A stretch of DNA of 64,000 nucleotides from Alcaligenes faecalis (GTDB lineage Bacteria; Pseudomonadota; Gammaproteobacteria; Burkholderiales; Burkholderiaceae_B): contig NZ_CP031747.1 in NCBI RefSeq assembly GCF_005311025.1, positions 3,819,870 to 3,883,869 of the forward strand. Reading direction: 5' to 3'. Positions 31,340 to 40,858 of the stretch are shown here, in pieces; position 1 is the first letter of the stretch, and every line of letters begins with the position of its first letter. The notes beneath the pieces were generated by a model, which saw only the letters and a list, made by a program, of their open reading frames with translations, did no database searches and had not been told where the DNA came from. Position numbers and translations under genes: made by a program.

Positions 31340-31405
31340 TTCCCCCACTTTTTTACACTATTTCCTACTTTTCCCCACTCTACGGGGGAAAGCCTTTGCG
31401 GTCAA
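31340..31405 (-). promoter_or_regulatory. Promoter of the dcw cluster with four MraZ-type operator repeats
   Basis: On the minus strand, TTGACC (31405-31400) and TAGAGT (31382-31377) are separated by exactly 17 bases, a good sigma-70 promoter. From inside the -10 element four direct repeats follow with an exact 10-bp period (31379-31370, 31369-31360, 31359-31350, 31349-31340), consensus AGTGGGGAAA. This matches the known MraZ site design of TGGG-type repeats spaced by about one helical turn. Binding would block the -10 and the start site. Confidence 0.85.
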
Positions 31406-31626
31406 GGCAGTGGTTGCAATTTTTTCAATCACAACAAGCACTTAGCGCACTATCCTAGAAGTGGCTAAAAAAAAATACTGTGTGAAATCAAGAAATTGCA
31501 GGGCGCATTAAAAGTGAATTGTTATAAAAATGCGCGCAAGCGACTCTTGCCAAGGATTCAACATCCTTAACAATTGCTTTCAAATGTACGAAATCGGTGC
31601 AATTGATGGCGAACGCCGGGAGAAGT

Positions 31627-32033
31627 GTGAGACAGGCCTATAGGCCGGATTCTGTATGCCAGCGGGAACCCGCTGGCCGGCAATCATTCCTCTGGACCGA
31701 CCATTACTGGCCGGTTCTAGCTACCTACCCGCATACTGAGACGAGCCGCCTCTCGGGCTAAAAGCCTGCGTATGCCTATTTGGTATTGCTCCGGGTAGAG
31801 GTTACCGCGTTTCACCCCACAGCACTTTGCACCGAAGTACAAGAAAACACGGAAGTCGCCGTATCTGTGCCTGCTTGCGCAAGCCCTTGCTGTGGTCTCG
31901 TCTCTGTGGCCCTGGTCCTCGGCTCGTCTGGCGTGATGCCACACTTGCCGGACGGCTGTTAGCCGCTACCCTGCTCTATGGAGTCCGGACCTTCCTCGAT
32001 ACTTGCGTACCGCGACTGCCCAGCCTGCCTCAC
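31627..32033 (-). ncRNA. rnpB: RNase P RNA, bacterial type A
   Basis: Catalytic RNA that trims tRNA 5' leaders. On the minus strand the 5' end has GAGGAAGGTCCGGACTCC, the conserved CR-I region, and the middle has GGGGTGAAACGCGGTAACC. The 3' part has the GGTAGCTAGAACC-like segment and ACAGAATCCGGCCTATAGG, which is the conserved closing region pairing with the 5' end. Total length of about 405 nt fits type A RNAs. Ends are approximate. A TACAAT -10 lies just upstream. Confidence 0.95.
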
Positions 32034-32039
32034 AGATGC

Positions 32040-32045
32040 ATTGTA
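32040..32045 (-). promoter_or_regulatory. Putative -10 element of rnpB
   Basis: Minus-strand TACAAT sits about 7 bases before the inferred RNA 5' end. No good -35 hexamer is seen at 16-18 bases upstream. Confidence 0.45.
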
Positions 32046-32096
32046 ACCTGCGACAATAGAGAAATTCGCAGGACGCGCTGATTTATCTGGAGTCTT

Positions 32097-33911
32097 ATGT
32101 CCACCAATCTGATTTCCCTGACCGATGCCCAATTGGCATTCGGCCACCATGCTTTGCTGGACCATGCCGATCTGGTCATTCAAAGCAACGAACGTATCGG
32201 TCTGATCGGGCGCAATGGTGCTGGCAAATCGTCGCTTTTGAAAATTCTGGATCAACGTCAAGCTCCCGACGATGGTCAGGTCAAACGACTGGGCGGGCTG
32301 AAAGTAGCCACCGTCGAACAAGAACCGGAGCTGGATCCGAATCTGAGCATTTACGATTTGCTGTGTGGCGATTTCACCGAAGCCGAAGACTGGCAACGCC
32401 CTGCCCGCGTCAACGCCCTGATCGACAAGCTGGGCTTGAATCCGGATGCACTGGCTGGCAGCCTGTCGGGCGGACAGCGTAAACGCGTCGCTCTGGCCAA
32501 TGCCCTGGTGAACGAACCCGACCTGCTCTTGCTGGACGAACCCACCAACCACCTGGACTTTGACGGCATTCTTTGGCTGGAACAATTGCTGCTGGATTTC
32601 CGTGGCAGCGCGGTCATCATTACCCACGACCGCCGTTTCCTGGATGTGGTGGCAACGCGGATTGTCGAGCTGGATCGTGGCAAGTTGTTCAGTTTCCCCG
32701 GTAACTTCAGCCAATGGCAGGAACGCAAGGCTGAATACCTGGAAGCAGAGAAGCAACAAAATGCCAAATTCGACAAATTTCTGGCCCAGGAAGAAGTCTG
32801 GATTCGCAAAGGCGTGCAAGCCCGCCGCACCCGAGATGAAGGTCGTGTTCGCCGCCTGGAACAATTGCGCCGTGATCGTGCCGAGCGACGCGAGCGCTCG
32901 GGCGACGTCAAATTCGCCATTTCCGAAGGCCAGCGCTCCGGCAAGCTGGTCGCTGAACTGCAAGATGTCACACACGGCTACGACGACCGCATCCTGATCA
33001 AGGATTTCTCCACCGTGCTGATGCGCGGAGACCGTATTGGCCTGATCGGCCACAACGGCGCCGGCAAAACCACACTGCTACGCATCATGCTGGGTTTGCA
33101 AGAGCCTAATTCTGGCACTGTACGCCACGGTACCAAACTGAACATTGGCTACTTTGACCAGATGCGCAGTCGCCTGGACGAAAACGCCACTCTGGCGGAC
33201 ACCATCAGCCCCGGCAGTGAGTGGGTGGAAATTGGCAATCAGCGCAAGCACATCATGAGCTACCTGGAAGACTTCCTGTTCCCGGCAGCCCGCGCTCACT
33301 CCCCGGTACGCAGTCTGTCTGGCGGTGAACGTGCCCGACTGGCGCTGGCCCGCATGTTTGCCCAACCTACTAATGTATTAGTACTGGACGAACCGACCAA
33401 CGACCTGGATATCGAAACTCTGGAGCTGCTGGAAGACCTGATTCAGGATTACACGGGCACCGTGCTGCTGGTCAGCCACGACCGTACCTTCCTGGACAAC
33501 GTGGTCACCCAGGTGATTGCGGCCGAAGGCGACGGCCATTGGGGCGAGTATGTGGGTGGCTACGACGAGTGGCTGGCACAACGCCCGCAAGCCAAAGCCG
33601 AGACACCGGCAGCCAGCACTCCAACTCCCGCCGCCACTGAAAAGCCTGCTGCAGAGCGCAACAATAAGGCTAACAAGCCTGGCCGTCTGGCCCCGTGGGA
33701 AGAAAAGGAACTGGACGCGTTGCCCGAGAAGATTGCGGCTATAGAAAGCCAGCAAGCCGAACTGGCAGAACAGCTGAGCGCACCGGATCTGTATAAAGAT
33801 GGCTCTGCTCGAGCCGACGAGATCAACCAACAACTGGATCAGCTCAACACTGACCTGGAGCAGTTATTTGAGCGTTGGGAAAAGTTGGAAGAAAAGCGCT
33901 TGGCCAGCTAA
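32097..33911 (+). CDS. uup: ABC-F family ATPase Uup
   Basis: Soluble ABC-F protein without membrane part; Uup acts on ribosomes and branched DNA intermediates in E. coli. The 604 residues hold two ABC cassettes: Walker A GRNGAGKSSLLKILD (about 38-52) with signature LSGGQRKRVALANAL, and Walker A GHNGAGKTTLLRIML (about 320) with LSGGERARLALARMF. An Ala/Pro/Lys-rich linker (about 500-530) leads to a C-terminal coiled coil (about 540-604) typical of Uup, which separates it from EttA at 51474. It is divergent from rnpB. Confidence 0.93.
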   Translation: MSTNLISLTDAQLAFGHHALLDHADLVIQSNERIGLIGRNGAGKSSLLKILDQRQAPDDGQVKRLGGLKVATVEQEPELDPNLSIYDLLCGDFTEAEDWQRPARVNALIDKLGLNPDALAGSLSGGQRKRVALANALVNEPDLLLLDEPTNHLDFDGILWLEQLLLDFRGSAVIITHDRRFLDVVATRIVELDRGKLFSFPGNFSQWQERKAEYLEAEKQQNAKFDKFLAQEEVWIRKGVQARRTRDEGRVRRLEQLRRDRAERRERSGDVKFAISEGQRSGKLVAELQDVTHGYDDRILIKDFSTVLMRGDRIGLIGHNGAGKTTLLRIMLGLQEPNSGTVRHGTKLNIGYFDQMRSRLDENATLADTISPGSEWVEIGNQRKHIMSYLEDFLFPAARAHSPVRSLSGGERARLALARMFAQPTNVLVLDEPTNDLDIETLELLEDLIQDYTGTVLLVSHDRTFLDNVVTQVIAAEGDGHWGEYVGGYDEWLAQRPQAKAETPAASTPTPAATEKPAAERNNKANKPGRLAPWEEKELDALPEKIAAIESQQAELAEQLSAPDLYKDGSARADEINQQLDQLNTDLEQLFERWEKLEEKRLAS

Positions 33912-33926
33912 AGGGAGACAGAGGAA

Positions 33927-34235
33927 TCAGGGATTCAGCCCGGTAAAGCCGAACTGATCCTCCGGTTCCTCCTCAATCCGGGCAATGCGCTGACAGTCGA
34001 CCATGATCGGTTCGAGTACCGTGCAACAACACGGCAGAACCTCGCCTGGGCCGACATACGCTAAAGGCTGCTCTTTATAAGCAACCTTTCCATACACAAG
34101 AGGAATACGGCAGGAGCCGCAATAGCCGCTCCTGCATTGATACTCAACCTGATGGCCGGTTCGTTCCAAACCTTCCAACAAAGTTTCGCCGTCCCGCAAC
34201 TGAAAGTCATGATCAGTTGTCCGGACTTGACTCAT
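33927..34235 (-). CDS. yfaE: YfaE-like 2Fe-2S ferredoxin of class I ribonucleotide reductase
   Basis: Plant-type ferredoxin that helps maintain the diferric-tyrosyl cofactor of NrdB. The 102 residues show the cluster-binding pattern CRSGYCGSC (about 34-42) plus a later Cys in [11 protein letters not shown] (about 70). It overlaps the nrdB stop by four bases, so it is the third gene of the nrdA-nrdB-yfaE operon, the same order as in E. coli. It converges with uup, 15 bases away. Confidence 0.9.
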   Translation of the reverse strand: MSQVRTTDHDFQLRDGETLLEGLERTGHQVEYQCRSGYCGSCRIPLVYGKVAYKEQPLAYVGPGEVLPCCCTVLEPIMVDCQRIARIEEEPEDQFGFTGLNP

Positions 34236-35368
34236 AACTCGATACCGTCGAAGTCGCCAGCCGACACGGCCGAGTCGATCTGACCGACCAGGTAAGAGCT
34301 CAGTTCCACCTCTTGAGGTGCCACCTGCACGGTGTCCGAGGACAGCCAGGTGTTGATCCAGGGAATGGGGTTGTGTTTGACGGACTCAAACGCAGGCTTC
34401 AGGCCCACAGCACCCATACGGATATTGGTGATGTATTCCACGTACTGTCCCAGAATGTCCTTGTTCAGACCAATCATGGAACCGTCGCGGAACAGGTAAT
34501 CCGCCCACTGTTTCTCCTGCTCGGCCGCGTCTTTGAACATATCAAAGCAGACCGGCTCCAGTTCGCGGGCAATCTGAGCGAACTCGGGATCATCGCTACC
34601 GGAACGCAGGATATTGATGATGTGTTGCGTACCAGTCAGGTGCAACGCTTCATCACGCGCAATCAAGCGAATGATCTTGGCATTACCTTCCATCAACTTG
34701 CGCTCGGCAAAAGCGAAGGAGCAGGCAAAGCTGACGTAAAAGCGGATGGCCTCAAGAATATTGACGCTCATCATGCACAGGTACAGCTTCTTCTTCAGCT
34801 CGTAGACGCTTAGCGTGCGGGTTTCACCGTTGATCTCATGCTCGCCCGCGCCCAGTTGGGCATACAGCATGGTGTCGCTGATCAGATCGTCGTAGTACGA
34901 AGAAATATCGGCCGCACGCAGCTGAATGTTTTCGTTACGCACGATGTCGTCAAAAATAACGGACGGATCATTGGCAATATTGCGAATGATGTGCGTATAC
35001 GAGCGCGAGTGAATCGTCTCGGAGAAAGCCCAGGTTTCAATCCAGGTTTCCAGCTCCGGAATCGATACCAGAGGCAGGAAGGCCACGTTGGGGCTGCGGC
35101 CCTGAATGGAATCCAGCAAGGTCTGATATTTCAGGTTGCTGATGAAAATATGCTTTTCGTGGTCAGGCAGGTTCTGGTAGTCGATCCGGTCCTGGGTGAT
35201 GTCCACTTCTTCCGGACGCCAGAAGAAGGACAACTGCTTTTCAATCAGCTTTTCAAAAATCGGATATTTTTGCTGGTCGTAGCGAGCCACGTTCACCGGC
35301 TGCCCAAAGAACATGGGTTCTTTGAGCTGGTCGTTATCCGTTTTAGAAAAAGTACTATAGGTAGTCAT
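34232..35368 (-). CDS. nrdB: Ribonucleoside-diphosphate reductase beta subunit NrdB
   Basis: Class Ia small subunit carrying the diiron-tyrosyl radical. The 378 residues (E. coli 376) include the metal-ligand helices around [16 protein letters not shown] and [17 protein letters not shown] with conserved Glu and His. The C-terminal peptide, which docks on NrdA, is also present. The gene follows nrdA by 18 bases and overlaps yfaE. Confidence 0.97.
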   Translation of the reverse strand: MTTYSTFSKTDNDQLKEPMFFGQPVNVARYDQQKYPIFEKLIEKQLSFFWRPEEVDITQDRIDYQNLPDHEKHIFISNLKYQTLLDSIQGRSPNVAFLPLVSIPELETWIETWAFSETIHSRSYTHIIRNIANDPSVIFDDIVRNENIQLRAADISSYYDDLISDTMLYAQLGAGEHEINGETRTLSVYELKKKLYLCMMSVNILEAIRFYVSFACSFAFAERKLMEGNAKIIRLIARDEALHLTGTQHIINILRSGSDDPEFAQIARELEPVCFDMFKDAAEQEKQWADYLFRDGSMIGLNKDILGQYVEYITNIRMGAVGLKPAFESVKHNPIPWINTWLSSDTVQVAPQEVELSSYLVGQIDSAVSAGDFDGIEL

Positions 35369-35386
35369 GATGCTATTTACCCTTGC

Positions 35387-37666
35387 TTAGATCTTGCACG
35401 CGCCGCCTGCGCAACCGTCATCCTCTACTTCGCCATGCGAATCATCGGCACCGTCGCGGGTGTTGTGGTAGTACAAGGTCTTCACACCGTATTTGTAGGC
35501 CAGCAGCAAGTCCTTGAGCAGTTGCTTCATCGGTACGCGACCACCCTCGAACCGCTGTGGGTCATAGTTGGTGTTCGCAGAGATCGACTGGTCAACGAAC
35601 TTCTGCATCACGCCAACCAACTTCAGGTAGTCGTCGTTTCCAGGCATTTGCCACAGCAACTCGTACTGATCCTTATATTTTTCAAATTCAGGCACCACCT
35701 GACGCAAGATGCCGTCCTTGGACTGCTTGACGGACACCAGGCCACGCGGAGGCTCAATACCATTGGTGGCATTGGCAATCTGGCTGGAGGTTTCCGAAGG
35801 CATCAAGGCGGTCAGGGTGGAGTTGCGCAGACCGTGCTTGACGATGTCAGCACGCAGGGCTTCCCAATCCAGGTGCAGCGGCTCGTTGCAAATACCGTCT
35901 ACATCTTTCTTGTAGGTGTCGGTAGGCAGCAGTCCCTTGGCATAGGTTGTTTCGTCAAAGGCGTCGCAAGGACCGTATTCACGCGACAACTGTACCGAAG
36001 CCTTCAACAGGTAGTACTGGATGGCTTCAAAGGTACGGTGGGTCAGGCCCAACGCTGCCGGGTCGGAGTAACGGGTGCCGTTCTTGGCCAGGTAGTAAGC
36101 GTAGTTGATGACGCCAACGCCCAGGGAGCGACGCTTGTTGGTTGCGTTCAGTGCAGCCTTGACCGGGTAGTCCTGATAGTCCAGCAAAGCATCCAGAGCG
36201 CGAACAATCAGTTCAGCCAGACCGTCCAGCTCGTCCAGGGACTCCAGAGCACCCAGATTGAAAGCCGACAGCGTGCACAGCGCGATTTCACCTTCGGGAT
36301 CGTTCAGATCGTTCAAAGGCTTGGTGGGCAGGGCAATTTCCATGCACAGGTTGGACTGGCGCACGGGAGCGCGGTCAGCCTGGAATGGGCTGTGCGTGTT
36401 GCAGTGGTCCACGTTCTGAATGTAGATACGGCCAGTGCTGGCACGCTCTTGCATCAGCAGGGAGAACAGCTCCACAGCAGGCAGGCTGCGCTTGCGGATG
36501 GCGGGATCTTGTTCGTACATCTCGTACAGACGCTCGAACTCGTCCTGGTCGGCAAAGAAGGCTTCGTACAGACCGGGCACGTCATGAGGCGAGAACAGCG
36601 TGATGTGGCTGCCCTTGATCAAGCGTTGGTACAGCAAGCGGTTGATCTGAACACCGTAGTCCAGGTGACGGATACGGTTTTCTTCCACACCACGGTTGTT
36701 CTTCAGAACCAGCAGTGTTTCCACTTCCAGGTGCCACATGGGGTAGAACAAGGTTGCCGCACCACCACGCACGCCGCCTTGCGAGCAGGACTTCACAGCG
36801 GCCTGGAACATCTTGAAGAAAGGCAGGCAGCCGGTGTGCTGAGCCTCACCACCGCGAATTTCGCTACCGACGGCGCGAATGCGACCACCGTTGATACCGA
36901 TACCGGCGCGCTGCGATACGTAACGGACAATGGCGCTGGTCGTGGCATTGATGCTGTCCAGGCTGTCGTCACATTCGATCAGCACGCAAGAGCTGAACTG
37001 ACGGGTGGGTGTGCGCACACCAGCCATGATGGGCGTGGGCAAGGAAATCTTGAATTGCGATACCGCGTCGTAAAAGCGCTTGATAAAGCCCAGGCGAGTG
37101 TCGGCAGGGTAACGGGCGAACAGGCACATGGCCACCAGCATGTACAGGAACTGGGGGCTTTCGTAAATGCGCTTGGTCACGCGGTTTTGAATCAGGTACT
37201 TGCCTTCCAGCTGCTTGACGGCACCGTAGGAGAAGTTCATGTCACGCCAGTGATCCAGATGAGCATCCAGCTCATCGAACTCGGCGCGCGTGTAGTCTTG
37301 CAGCAGATGCGGATCGTAGCGACCTTCCTTGGTTTGCAAGGTTACGTGATCGAACAGGCTTGGAGGTTCAAACTGACCAAAAGCGATTTTGCGCAGATGG
37401 AAAATCGCCAGACGGGCAGCCAGATATTGGTAGTCAGGCGTATCTTCGGAAATCAGATCCGCAGCCGACTTGATGATCGTTTCGTGGATGTCGCTAGTGC
37501 GAATGCCGTTATAGAACTGAATGTGAGAGCGCAGCTCTACTTGAGAGACGGACACATTACTCAGACCTTCAGCGGCCCAATCAACCACTCGGTGAATCTT
37601 GTCGAGGTTAATAGGTTCTGTACGGCCATCTCTTTTAGTGACCATTAACTGTTCGGTTGATTGCAT
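35387..37666 (-). CDS. nrdA: Ribonucleoside-diphosphate reductase alpha subunit NrdA
   Basis: Large subunit of class Ia reductase that makes dNDPs. The ATG at 37666 gives 759 residues (E. coli 761); the frame runs on to 37828 but crosses the NrdR boxes and has no family similarity. It has an N-terminal ATP cone (VTKRDGRTEPINLDKIHRVV), which in this family senses ATP/dATP, the active-site region with SNLCMEIALPT, and the C-terminal redox pair in GCAGGACKI. Shine-Dalgarno is weak. Expression is probably under NrdR. Confidence 0.96.
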   Translation of the reverse strand: MQSTEQLMVTKRDGRTEPINLDKIHRVVDWAAEGLSNVSVSQVELRSHIQFYNGIRTSDIHETIIKSAADLISEDTPDYQYLAARLAIFHLRKIAFGQFEPPSLFDHVTLQTKEGRYDPHLLQDYTRAEFDELDAHLDHWRDMNFSYGAVKQLEGKYLIQNRVTKRIYESPQFLYMLVAMCLFARYPADTRLGFIKRFYDAVSQFKISLPTPIMAGVRTPTRQFSSCVLIECDDSLDSINATTSAIVRYVSQRAGIGINGGRIRAVGSEIRGGEAQHTGCLPFFKMFQAAVKSCSQGGVRGGAATLFYPMWHLEVETLLVLKNNRGVEENRIRHLDYGVQINRLLYQRLIKGSHITLFSPHDVPGLYEAFFADQDEFERLYEMYEQDPAIRKRSLPAVELFSLLMQERASTGRIYIQNVDHCNTHSPFQADRAPVRQSNLCMEIALPTKPLNDLNDPEGEIALCTLSAFNLGALESLDELDGLAELIVRALDALLDYQDYPVKAALNATNKRRSLGVGVINYAYYLAKNGTRYSDPAALGLTHRTFEAIQYYLLKASVQLSREYGPCDAFDETTYAKGLLPTDTYKKDVDGICNEPLHLDWEALRADIVKHGLRNSTLTALMPSETSSQIANATNGIEPPRGLVSVKQSKDGILRQVVPEFEKYKDQYELLWQMPGNDDYLKLVGVMQKFVDQSISANTNYDPQRFEGGRVPMKQLLKDLLLAYKYGVKTLYYHNTRDGADDSHGEVEDDGCAGGACKI

Positions 37667-37735
37667 TTCAGTCTCGGAAATCGGTGAAGATTGACGGAAG
37701 ACGCGGCTTTTGCAGCCGCCAGCGTCAGTTGATGC

Positions 37736-37782
37736 ACACCATATATAGTGTGATATTGACGTCATTCTACTACATATAGCGG
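37736..37782 (-). promoter_or_regulatory. Two NrdR boxes upstream of nrdA
   Basis: Box 1 at 37736-37751, ACACCATATATAGTGT, is a near-perfect match to the NrdR consensus (ACACWATATATWGTGT). Box 2 at 37767-37782 matches 11 of 16 positions. They are 15 bases apart, the spacing usual for paired NrdR boxes on the same face of the helix. Confidence 0.88.
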
Positions 37783-37864
37783 ATTGAGCGAATAGCGGTT
37801 TTTGGACTGCAGAGCAGATTCGGCACATAAAAATGCAACCAAACTTTGCTCTGCTAACAATTTC

Positions 37865-39691
37865 CTATTGCGCCTGGAACTCTTGCACGCAGCGCAGCAA
37901 AGCCTCGCCATAGGCCTCTCTTTTGCGTACGCCTATGCCTGTAATTGGCTCCAGATCAGCCTCTGAACTAGGGCAACGAATAGCCACTTCGCGCAAAGTG
38001 GCATCATGGAAAATGACATAGGCCGGCACACCATGTTCGCGTGCGGTAGCCGCACGCCAGGCGCGCAAAGCCTCGAACCGCCTCTGCTGGTCGGGTTCCA
38101 GAGCAGGTCCGGCAGGCGCCTGACCTTTTACTCGGTGAGCAGCCGGTCCGCGTGTTACGGTTTCGCGCCGCAACATCAAGGTCCGCTCCCCTTTGAGCAC
38201 TTCACGGCTGGCCTCGGTCAGCAACAAGGTGCCGTAGCCTTCCGGATCAACGGTAACCAGACTGTGTGCCAGCAACTGGCGCAGCACCCCGCGCCAGGCT
38301 TGATCGGTCAAATCCTTGCCCACACCAAAGACGGTCAGCTTGTCGTGCTCATGCTCTTTGACACGATCCGTCAGCTTGCCCAGCAAAATGTCGATCAGGT
38401 GCCCGGCCCCGAAGCGCTGACCGCGCTCACGCCACAATCTATAGATGGTGGAGAGCATTTTCTGCGCCGCCACTGTGCCATCCCAGGCTTCTGGCGCTTC
38501 CAGGCAGGTGTCACAGTTACCGCAAGGTTCGATCTGCTGATCGAAATACGCTAACAAACGCTGACGACGGCAGGAAATGGTTTCGCACAGGCCCAACATG
38601 GCATCCAGCGCGTGACCCTGCTGGCGTCGGTGTGCCGCATCGCCTTGCGACTGGTTAATCATGCGGTGCAATTGCACCACGTCCTGCAGGCCATAGGCCA
38701 GCCAGGCCGTGGCCACTTCGCCATCGCGCCCTGCCCGCCCGGTTTCCTGGTAATACCCTTCCACCGATTTGGGCAGGTCAATGTGGGCCACAAAACGCAC
38801 ATCCGGCTTATTGACGCCCATGCCAAAAGCAATGGTCGCCACCATGACTACTCCTTCCTCGCGCAGAAAGCGGGCCTGATTGATGGCGCGCTGCTGCGCA
38901 TCCAACCCTGCATGGTAGGGCAAGGCATGAATACCGTTCTTGCACAGAAACTCGGCCGTGTCTTCCACGCGCGAGCGCGACAGACAATACACAATCCCCG
39001 CATCTCCGGAGTGCTCTTCCTGAATGAAGCTCAAGAGCTGCTTGCGCACCTCGTTCTTTTCAATGATGCGGTAGCAAATATTGGGACGATCAAAACTGGC
39101 AACAAAATGCCGGGCCTCTTCCAGCTTCAGGCGCTGGGCAATTTCTACCCGCGTCAACTGAGTGGCGGTAGCCGTCAAGGCAACCCGTGGCACACCTGGC
39201 CAACGCTGGGCCAGCAAATCCAACCCCAGATATTCAGGGCGAAAATCGTGCCCCCATTGCGATACGCAGTGGGCTTCGTCAATGGCAAACAGGGAAATCT
39301 GGCCGCGTGCCAGCAAATCCAGGCAGCGGTCTGTCAGCAAACGTTCGGGAGCCACATAGAGCAGATCCAACTGCCCCGTCAGAAATTCGCGCTCGACCTC
39401 GCGGGCGGTTTGCCAATCCTGGGTGGAATTCAGATACGCCGCGTTAACGCCCAACTCGTTGAGGGCGTCCACCTGATCCTGCATCAAGGCAATCAGGGGA
39501 GACACCACCACACCGGTGCCGGGTCTCACCAAAGCAGGAATCTGGTAACAGAGCGACTTGCCGCCGCCGGTGGGCATCAAGACCAGGGCGTCGCCGCCTT
39601 GGATCAGGGTCTCGATAATCTCGTGCTGAGAACCACGAAAACTGTCATAACCAAAAACTTCCTGAAGAACCTCAAGTGCTGACTGGGCCAT
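37865..39691 (-). CDS. recQ: ATP-dependent DNA helicase RecQ
   Basis: 3'-5' helicase in recombination and fork repair. The 608 residues (E. coli 609) show motif [17 protein letters not shown] (about 39-54), motif [21 protein letters not shown] with the aromatic-rich loop (about 134-152), and motif VI GRAGRDG. The RecQ zinc site is [13 protein letters not shown]...CGNCDTC, followed by a winged-helix and a C-terminal HRDC domain (about 525-608). It is the last gene of a tight minus-strand run, only 9 bases after the beta-barrel gene. Confidence 0.96.
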   Translation of the reverse strand: MAQSALEVLQEVFGYDSFRGSQHEIIETLIQGGDALVLMPTGGGKSLCYQIPALVRPGTGVVVSPLIALMQDQVDALNELGVNAAYLNSTQDWQTAREVEREFLTGQLDLLYVAPERLLTDRCLDLLARGQISLFAIDEAHCVSQWGHDFRPEYLGLDLLAQRWPGVPRVALTATATQLTRVEIAQRLKLEEARHFVASFDRPNICYRIIEKNEVRKQLLSFIQEEHSGDAGIVYCLSRSRVEDTAEFLCKNGIHALPYHAGLDAQQRAINQARFLREEGVVMVATIAFGMGVNKPDVRFVAHIDLPKSVEGYYQETGRAGRDGEVATAWLAYGLQDVVQLHRMINQSQGDAAHRRQQGHALDAMLGLCETISCRRQRLLAYFDQQIEPCGNCDTCLEAPEAWDGTVAAQKMLSTIYRLWRERGQRFGAGHLIDILLGKLTDRVKEHEHDKLTVFGVGKDLTDQAWRGVLRQLLAHSLVTVDPEGYGTLLLTEASREVLKGERTLMLRRETVTRGPAAHRVKGQAPAGPALEPDQQRRFEALRAWRAATAREHGVPAYVIFHDATLREVAIRCPSSEADLEPITGIGVRKREAYGEALLRCVQEFQAQ

Positions 39692-39700
39692 GCCGCCTGC

Positions 39701-40837
39701 TTAAAAAATCGGAATAGAAAAACGCAGCGCGATGTTCGACTGACGACTTTCCAGATGACGGCGAGCTTGCAAACCCACCCTAAGGTGGGGACTGTACCAG
39801 AACTGCTGCGTGACCCCAAGGTAGCGGTTCTCCCCCCCGGCAACTACCTGCTGCACCTCGTACTGAGTCTTCACTTCACCCCAGCGGCGCAGGGGCACGG
39901 ACAGACCGACAATCTGCCGACTGCTGGCCGCATCCACCTTCATGCCCTGGTAACGGCTCAAATCCAGAAAATTGTCCTGGTAGCGTTCACCCTGCCACTG
40001 CAGGTGCAAATCCTCCAGCACATCCAGGCCATAGGCTGCCTGATAACGCCAACCTTGCCCCACCGCATGGGAAGCTTTGGCCACGCTGGCCTGCCACACG
40101 CCAAAGTCCGGCGATCGATAGGTTGCACCCAGACCGGTCAGCCCAAAATCACGAGCGCTTTCCATCTGAGTATCAATACTGGTACGACTGGTGACATCGG
40201 TGCTGAGCATCAAGCTGCCGGCCGAAGAGCCATACACCAGATCCCCGTTATCCTGCTTGCCCGTCATATCCAGCGCGCCAACAGCCAGGGCATAACGCCA
40301 TGGCCCGGCCGGGCCCTGCTCGAACTGCTGAGTGATATTGATACCGCCCAGTTCCACGGGCCGCGCCCAGTCCGGTGCGGTAACCGTGTCATTGCCCAGG
40401 GTCAGCTGCAGCCCGTCTTCATTCACATAGCGCCAGTTGCGCTCGCCAAACTGCCAGACCTGGTCGGGCGCACTGCTCAACCAGCGGGCACTCCAAATTG
40501 GAGAGGACTGCTGACTATATTGGATGGAGCGCGCCAGACTGGCGGTGCTGGCACCGCTCAGACTGAAATCGGAAAATGTGTAATCCATGGAGGCCGCTGG
40601 ACTGAGCAAGTCCTGATCTCCTTGGCGATGCCACTGCGTAGCATCAAAAAATGGCTCCACAGGCGGGAGCTCCTGGGCCGGAATGGCCTGTGCCTCATCC
40701 ACGCCATACACGCGGGTAGCAGACAAATTCTCCAGCCCAACACGATTTTGAGCGGTGGCCAATGGAACAGCGAACAGCATGGCAAGACCGACCAACAGCC
40801 CGCCTGCCAAGCCTCGCTGGCAAGCTTTTGTACGCAT
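39701..40837 (-). CDS. Putative outer-membrane beta-barrel protein, usher-like, function unknown
   Basis: I cannot name this protein. The 378 residues start with a signal peptide (about 1-30, LVGLAMLFAVPLATA then Q). The rest has alternating polar and aromatic stretches typical of beta strands, and the chain ends in IPIF with a terminal Phe, as in barrels handled by the BAM complex. Segments such as WQGERYQDNFLDLSRYQG recall the barrel strands of fimbrial ushers, but it is far too short for an usher (about 800) and has no fimbrial neighbours. It sits 21 bases after the ClC gene and 9 bases before recQ. Confidence 0.6.
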   Translation of the reverse strand: MRTKACQRGLAGGLLVGLAMLFAVPLATAQNRVGLENLSATRVYGVDEAQAIPAQELPPVEPFFDATQWHRQGDQDLLSPAASMDYTFSDFSLSGASTASLARSIQYSQQSSPIWSARWLSSAPDQVWQFGERNWRYVNEDGLQLTLGNDTVTAPDWARPVELGGINITQQFEQGPAGPWRYALAVGALDMTGKQDNGDLVYGSSAGSLMLSTDVTSRTSIDTQMESARDFGLTGLGATYRSPDFGVWQASVAKASHAVGQGWRYQAAYGLDVLEDLHLQWQGERYQDNFLDLSRYQGMKVDAASSRQIVGLSVPLRRWGEVKTQYEVQQVVAGGENRYLGVTQQFWYSPHLRVGLQARRHLESRQSNIALRFSIPIF

Positions 40838-40858
40838 GATTTATGTCACAAAAAGAGT

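Noticed and set aside
31503-31535. 7-bp inverted repeat GCGCATT/AATGCGC between mraZ and rnpB
   Set aside because: Long loop and no T-run; could be chance in an AT-rich spacer. Not listed as a terminator of rnpB.
34838-37648. 936-codon open frame opposite nrdA/nrdB
   Set aside because: Antisense shadow; spans two real genes and their junction, composition not protein-like.
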